This document shows, piece after piece, positions 7,034 through 10,409 of a stretch of DNA of 10,409 nucleotides. A model generated the notes under the pieces. The model had not been told where the DNA came from and made no database searches. It saw only the letters and a list, made by a program, of their open reading frames with translations. Every line of letters starts with the position of its first letter. The stretch's first letter is position 1. The stretch comes from Oscillospiraceae bacterium (lineage in GTDB: Bacteria > Bacillota > Clostridia > Oscillospirales > Oscillospiraceae), in the NCBI GenBank assembly GCA_028691385.1, contig JAQUZL010000071.1:1-10409 (forward strand), given 5' to 3'. Position numbers and translations under genes: made by a program.

Positions 7034-7072
7034 AACGCGCGTGTATCGCCTGATACACGCGCGTTCTTTTTT
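7034..7072. terminator. Intrinsic terminator shared by convergent operons
   Basis: Perfect 14-bp stem (7034-7047 with 7052-7065), a GCCT loop, then C and six Ts on the plus strand. It terminates the prmA-to-peptidoglycan-binding cluster and the last Ts overlap the uxaA stop codon. On the minus strand the stem is followed by only four Ts, two of them beyond the stem, so termination of uxaA there is plausible but weaker. Confidence 0.9.
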
Positions 7073-8564
7073 ATAGAATGACGCCGTCGCGAAACAGCGC
7101 AATTTCGTAAAATCCCATCCGCTCATTGCTGCCCTGATAGGTTCCAGACGCCGTTTGGATCACCAGCTGAATAAATTCCTCCAGCAGCTCGTGCCGGTCT
7201 TTTCCGTCAATGCGCGCGCCTGCATTGAAGTCCATCCATGCGGTCTTTTTCTCGTACAGCGCCGTGTTGGACGCAATTTTCAGCGTTGGCGCGGCAAAGG
7301 AAACCGGCGTACCCCGCCCGGTGGAAAACAGCACCAGCACCGCGCCTGCCGCGATCTGCCCGGTGACGCCGATGAGGTCGCTGCCCGGCCCCTGCACCAA
7401 CTGAAAGCCGTTGGTTTTCACCCGATCCCCATAGTATACCACGTCGGAAACCGCGCATTTCCCGCCCTTTTGCACGCAGCCGAGGGATTTATCCTCAATT
7501 GTCGTCAAGCCGCCAAGCTTGTTGCCGTAGGACGGATTGCCGTTGGCCGTGCTTCCATAGCGGGCAATGTATGCCCGCTGCGCGGCAATCAAATCCCGAA
7601 CCTTCTCAAACACCGCCGCATCCGCCGCGTGATTCATCAGAATCTGCTCTGCGCCGAACATCTCCGTCACCTCCGTGATGGAGTAGGTGCCGCCGTTTTT
7701 GACCAGGTATTCGCCGAAGTCGCCCAGCAGCTTGTTGCTGGTCAGTCCGGAGAACGCATCCGAGCCGCCACAGTTGGCCGCAACGTGCAGTGCGGAGAGG
7801 GGGCAATCCTCTCTGACGTCCTGCCGCACTACGTCATACAGCTGCGCAAGGCAGCGCTCCATTTCCGCGTATTCCTCGTCCACCTTCTGCATGGTGACGC
7901 GCCGGATGCGTGATGGGTCGAGTGGCCCCATGTACTGCGTGATGGTTTCCAAATAGTTGATCTCGCAGCCCACCTCCACAAACAAAACGCCGCCCACGTT
8001 GCCGTTTGCCATAATGCCTGCCAGCGCCTTTCGGACGTTTTCCAAATCTTGTCCGTCCTGCCCGCAGCCGCACTCGTGGGTCAGCGGCAGCACGCCATCA
8101 AAGCTGCTGCATTTCGGAAATTTTTCCTCCACGCTGCGGACAAACTGCTTGATGTGCGGGTTGGCGCAGAACACGCCGGAAATCACCAATATGTAGTTGC
8201 GCACGCCCACCGCGCCGTTTTTGCGGCGATAGCCGCGGAAGGTTCGCTCCGACGTGCCGGTCGGCTGCACGCAGGCCGGGTCGAATCGGTACGTATAATC
8301 ATGGCTTTCATCCGCGCAGGAGACGGTGTTGTGAACATGCACCCACTGCCCTTTTTGAATATTCTGGGACGCCGCGCCGATGGCGCTGCCGTATTTGAGG
8401 ATGGGCGCGCCCTTCGCGATGTCCCGCAGCGCAATTTTGTGTCCCTTCGGAATCTGCTCCAGCGCGGTAACCTGCACCGCGCCGCAAAGATGTTCTTCGC
8501 CGGCCTGGATTTCCTCGAGCGCCACAGCAACCGAATCCGCCGGATCAATCTGGTAGAGTTTCAT
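7071..8564 (-). CDS. uxaA: Altronate dehydratase UxaA
   Basis: Cytoplasmic enzyme converting D-altronate to 2-keto-3-deoxy-D-gluconate in galacturonate breakdown. The 497 residues match the length and order of UxaA: an N-terminal SAF-type domain (about 1-95, with HKIALRDIAKGAPILKYG and HVHNT), then the large catalytic region with RRKNGAVGVRNY, THECGCGQDGQD (162-173), NCGGSDAFSG, TEVTEMFGAEQILMNH, NPSYGNKLGGLTTIEDKS and FSTGRGTP. These agree with E. coli UxaA better than with galactarate dehydratase GarD. The ATG at 8564 follows GGGAGG by about 7 nt. The frame stays open upstream to 9056 but that stretch belongs to the DUF3783 gene in another frame. It follows that gene by 20 nt and is the distal gene of a two-gene operon. 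No uxaB, uxaC or KDG kinase gene lies in the window. Confidence 0.9.
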   Translation of the reverse strand: MKLYQIDPADSVAVALEEIQAGEEHLCGAVQVTALEQIPKGHKIALRDIAKGAPILKYGSAIGAASQNIQKGQWVHVHNTVSCADESHDYTYRFDPACVQPTGTSERTFRGYRRKNGAVGVRNYILVISGVFCANPHIKQFVRSVEEKFPKCSSFDGVLPLTHECGCGQDGQDLENVRKALAGIMANGNVGGVLFVEVGCEINYLETITQYMGPLDPSRIRRVTMQKVDEEYAEMERCLAQLYDVVRQDVREDCPLSALHVAANCGGSDAFSGLTSNKLLGDFGEYLVKNGGTYSITEVTEMFGAEQILMNHAADAAVFEKVRDLIAAQRAYIARYGSTANGNPSYGNKLGGLTTIEDKSLGCVQKGGKCAVSDVVYYGDRVKTNGFQLVQGPGSDLIGVTGQIAAGAVLVLFSTGRGTPVSFAAPTLKIASNTALYEKKTAWMDFNAGARIDGKDRHELLEEFIQLVIQTASGTYQGSNERMGFYEIALFRDGVIL

Positions 8565-8584
8565 GCCGTTTCCTCCCATATTCT

Positions 8585-8953
8585 TTATTGCAGCTGCGAA
8601 AACTGCAAATGTTCCCGGTTTAGCTCGGCAAAGAGCCGAATACCGCTCCATTTGCTGTTGGTGTCCGTGAGCACCGCCTTGCGCTCCACCGTTCCCATCT
8701 GGCGCAACGCCGCAAGCAGCCGCTCCTGCGCGCCCTCTGACAGGTTGCACAGTACGATCATCTCCGCCGGCAGCTCGGGGCCCTGGTAGGTTTCCCTCGG
8801 TTCCGGCAAATCCAATCCCGCTTCGCGGCCGACCGGATGCAGATAGCGTACCGTCGGCACTTTTTTCACCCGAATTTGAATTACTTTCGCCGCCGCTTTC
8901 AATTTTTTCAGGCGCTGTAGCTCCATTTGGTAGACAAGCACCGTTGGTTCCAT
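8585..8953 (-). CDS. DUF3783 domain-containing protein
   Basis: A 122-residue soluble protein with no signal peptide. It fits DUF3783: an opening strand (VLVYQM) and basic helix, a variable middle with PVGREAGL, then MIVLCNLSEGAQERLLAALRQMG (65-87) and the family hallmark KAVLTDTNSKW (92-102) followed by LFAELNREH. The family is common in Clostridia and its function is unknown. The ATG has GGGAG about 8-9 nt upstream. It is the first gene of an operon with uxaA; nothing in the sequence ties it to sugar-acid metabolism, and the pairing may be accidental. The likely promoter lies in the 162-base gap shared with the divergent flavoprotein gene, with TAGAAT at 9031-9026 as a possible -10 but no convincing -35. 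Confidence 0.8.
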   Translation of the reverse strand: MEPTVLVYQMELQRLKKLKAAAKVIQIRVKKVPTVRYLHPVGREAGLDLPEPRETYQGPELPAEMIVLCNLSEGAQERLLAALRQMGTVERKAVLTDTNSKWSGIRLFAELNREHLQFSQLQ

Positions 8954-9044
8954 GCGCGTTCACTCCCATTTTCAGGCGTTTGGCACAATGCTGCCAGTCC
9001 GCCCATTCTGCCGTCAGTTTACCATATTCTAATGAAAAAGAAAA

Positions 9045-9078
9045 GCGGATTGCCATTTCCTTTTTTCCGGCAATCTGC
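9045..9078. repeat. Inverted repeat between divergent promoters
   Basis: Arms 9045-9054 (GCGGATTGCC) and 9069-9078 (GGCAATCTGC) match at 9 of 10 positions around a 14-nt T-rich centre. The right arm abuts the plus-strand -10 box at 9079 and the left arm covers the likely -35 region of the minus-strand operon. This is the expected position of an operator, but the bound regulator is unknown. Confidence 0.45.
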
Positions 9079-9084
9079 TACAAT
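9056..9084 (+). promoter_or_regulatory. Promoter for the flavoprotein operon
   Basis: TACAAT at 9079-9084 is a 5-of-6 -10 box. TTTCCT at 9056-9061, 17 nt upstream, is a poor -35 (3 of 6). Transcription would start near 9091, about 25 nt before the ATG. Confidence 0.5.
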
Positions 9085-9115
9085 AAATTAGATTTCTGAA
9101 GGGAGGATTTCGCGT

Positions 9116-10339
9116 ATGCAGGTCATCATTATCGGCGCGGGAGCAAGCGGTATGCTTGCCGCCATCACCGCCGCGCAGTCGCCGGAAAATCAGGTGCTGC
9201 TGCTCGAGCGGCAGTCGCGGGTCGGGCGCAAGCTGGCCGCCACCGGTAACGGCCGGTGCAACCTCGGCAATCTGTATCCCGCATGCGGGGACTACCAGAC
9301 TGACAGCCCGGAAATTCTTTCCCTGCTGGACACGTACAGCCCGACGTGGCTGCGAAACTATTTTCACGCCCTTGGCCTTGTCACGGTGGACGAGCCGGAC
9401 GGCAAGCTCTATCCCTATTCCGATCAAGCCGGCAGCGTGGTGGATGTGCTGCGTTTCGCGCTGGAGCGCCCGAATCTGGAGGTGCGTACCGGCTGCGAGG
9501 TCAGCGTGCTTCTGCGCCGCCGCGACGGGTCCTTTTTGGTGCGCACCGCAGATGGGAAGCTGCCCTGCGACAAGCTGATTCTCGCCACCGGCGGCCCTGC
9601 GGGCGGTAAGCTTGGCGGCGTCGCCGATGGGCAGGCTTGGGCAAAGTCTCTCGGGCACACCGTTGCGCCCATGCTGCCGGGGCTTGTGCAGCTCAAAAGC
9701 CGCTATGCGCCGCTGCACGCCCTCAAGGGCGTCCGCGCGGAGGCCGCCCTCACCCTGTGCCGCCACGGCAAGGAGATTGCGCAGGCATCCGGTGAGGTGC
9801 AGTTCACAGACTACGGACTTAGCGGCCCCGCTGTTTTTGCGCTTTCCCGCGCGGCCGCGCGGAGCGGCGACGGAATCTCCGTGCAGCTGGATCTGCTGCC
9901 GCAGCTGGATTTTGCAGCGCTTGACGCCATGCTTTCGCAGCGGCAGTCCACGCGTGGGGCGCTCGCAGGGGAATCGCTGCTAGCCGGCATGCTGCATAAC
10001 CGGTTGGGAAAAACGCTGGTGCAGGTCGCAGGGCTTTCCCTTGCCGCGCCGCTTGCGTCCCTATCCGGCGCGGCGCTTGCCGCCGTGGCGCGCATCGTCA
10101 AGTGCTGGGAAATTCCCATCGACGGCACGCTCGGCTTTGATCAGGCGCAAATCACCATCGGCGGCGTCCTGACCGCCGATGTGGATGCGGAAACGCTGGA
10201 AAGCCGCCTTTGCCCCAATCTCTATCTGTGCGGGGAAGTGCTCAACGTGGACGCCACCTGCGGCGGGTTCAATCTGCAATGGGCGTGGGCTTCCGGCCGC
10301 CGCGCAGGCCTGCTCGGCCAGAAGGAGAACATGATATGA
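9116..10339 (+). CDS. HI0933/BaiN-family NAD(P)/FAD-dependent oxidoreductase
   Basis: A 407-residue flavoprotein. The N-terminus has the dinucleotide-binding GAGASG (7-12) with E31 at the end of strand two for the adenosine ribose. GRKLAATGNGRCNL (37-50) is the signature of the HI0933 family, ATGG follows in the middle, and the C-terminus has YLCGEVLNVDATCGGFNLQWAWASG, which closes the FAD site. Length is normal for the family. One member, BaiN of Clostridium scindens, reduces bile-acid intermediates, but most members have unknown substrates and no bile-acid claim is made here. The ATG follows GGGAGG by 9 nt. Its end overlaps the next gene (ATGA), implying translational coupling with a second flavoprotein. 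Confidence 0.85.
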   Translation: MQVIIIGAGASGMLAAITAAQSPENQVLLLERQSRVGRKLAATGNGRCNLGNLYPACGDYQTDSPEILSLLDTYSPTWLRNYFHALGLVTVDEPDGKLYPYSDQAGSVVDVLRFALERPNLEVRTGCEVSVLLRRRDGSFLVRTADGKLPCDKLILATGGPAGGKLGGVADGQAWAKSLGHTVAPMLPGLVQLKSRYAPLHALKGVRAEAALTLCRHGKEIAQASGEVQFTDYGLSGPAVFALSRAAARSGDGISVQLDLLPQLDFAALDAMLSQRQSTRGALAGESLLAGMLHNRLGKTLVQVAGLSLAAPLASLSGAALAAVARIVKCWEIPIDGTLGFDQAQITIGGVLTADVDAETLESRLCPNLYLCGEVLNVDATCGGFNLQWAWASGRRAGLLGQKENMI

Positions 10340-10409
10340 TTCGGATTCGAAACCTGAAATTGTCCCCGGGTGAACCGGAATCGCAGCTTGCCGCCCTTGC
10401 CGCGCGGGC
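10336..10409 (+). CDS. FAD-dependent dehydrogenase, N-terminal fragment (cut by window edge)
   Basis: Only the first 24 complete codons are present. They read MIRIRNLKLSPGEPESQL and continue in an Ala/Leu-rich helix, which resembles the N-terminus of the long (about 530-residue) clostridial FAD-dependent dehydrogenases of the COG2509 type, often found directly after HI0933-family genes. The ATG at 10336 overlaps the preceding TGA and has AAGGAG 8 nt upstream. The open frame and start context are clear; the family call rests on very few residues. Confidence 0.55.
   Translation, partial: MIRIRNLKLSPGEPESQLAALAAR

Noticed and set aside
5054..7126. Two long minus-strand open frames (305 and 382 codons), in the same frame, opposite the peptidoglycan-binding genes
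   Set aside because: Low-complexity, Arg/Gly/Ala-rich translations with no recognisable domain; they follow from GC-rich codon usage of the plus-strand genes.
8979..8996. Sigma-54-like element TTGGCACAA with a partial -12 box
   Set aside because: The required GC of the -12 element is one base out of register on both strands, and the start would lie over 100 nt from the gene.
7071..9056. Open frame of 661 codons suggesting a longer UxaA fusion
   Set aside because: The first 164 codons overlap the DUF3783 gene in another frame and have no UxaA similarity; the ATG at 8564 has a proper ribosome site and gives the family length.

Overview
The window looks like a chromosomal segment of a fairly GC-rich (high fifties percent by eye) endospore-forming member of the Clostridia, perhaps an Oscillospirales/Ruminococcaceae-type organism. 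That placement is inferred from the gene set: a YfmF/YfmH M16 peptidase pair, a SpoIID-domain protein with peptidoglycan-binding modules of the SleC cortex-lytic type, a DUF3783 protein, and an HI0933-type flavoprotein followed by a second flavoprotein. I saw no mobile element, tRNA, rRNA, CRISPR array or phage gene. No stretch longer than about 165 bases lacks a gene.

Layout. (1) 1-2456, minus strand: yfmF then yfmH (its 3' end is cut by the window edge), overlapping by 3 bases. (2) 2457-2597: divergent promoter region. (3) 2598-7030, plus strand: prmA, a membrane-anchored DUF4015-like protein, a small carboxypeptidase-regulatory-like protein, a SpoIID-domain protein with three peptidoglycan-binding modules, and a protein made only of such modules. 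The block ends in a strong 14-bp hairpin terminator (7034-7072) shared with the convergent operon. (4) 7071-8953, minus strand: a DUF3783 protein followed by altronate dehydratase (uxaA). (5) 8954-9115: a second divergent promoter region with an inverted repeat. (6) 9116 to the right edge, plus strand: an HI0933/BaiN-family flavoprotein, overlapping by ATGA the start of a second FAD-dependent dehydrogenase cut by the edge.

How the genes fit together. YfmF and YfmH form a catalytic plus non-catalytic M16 pair and diverge from prmA, so the left part is protein-processing and ribosome-modification housekeeping. The middle part, 4686-7030, reads as a spore cortex-lytic locus in which the parts expected in one SleC-like polypeptide lie on three adjacent genes.

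The most interesting site is 4630-4685. A perfect 12-bp hairpin buries the Shine-Dalgarno sequence of the first cortex-type gene. A sequence resembling a sigma-E (mother-cell) promoter sits over its left arm and loop, so transcripts starting there would lack the left arm and be free to be translated. This suggests read-through mRNA from the prmA side is silent for the lytic genes while sporulation-specific mRNA is active, the logic known from the phage T4 lysozyme gene. A second oddity is that the last two genes of the cluster are in the same reading frame, separated only by one stop codon and one further codon, as if one ancestral gene had been split.
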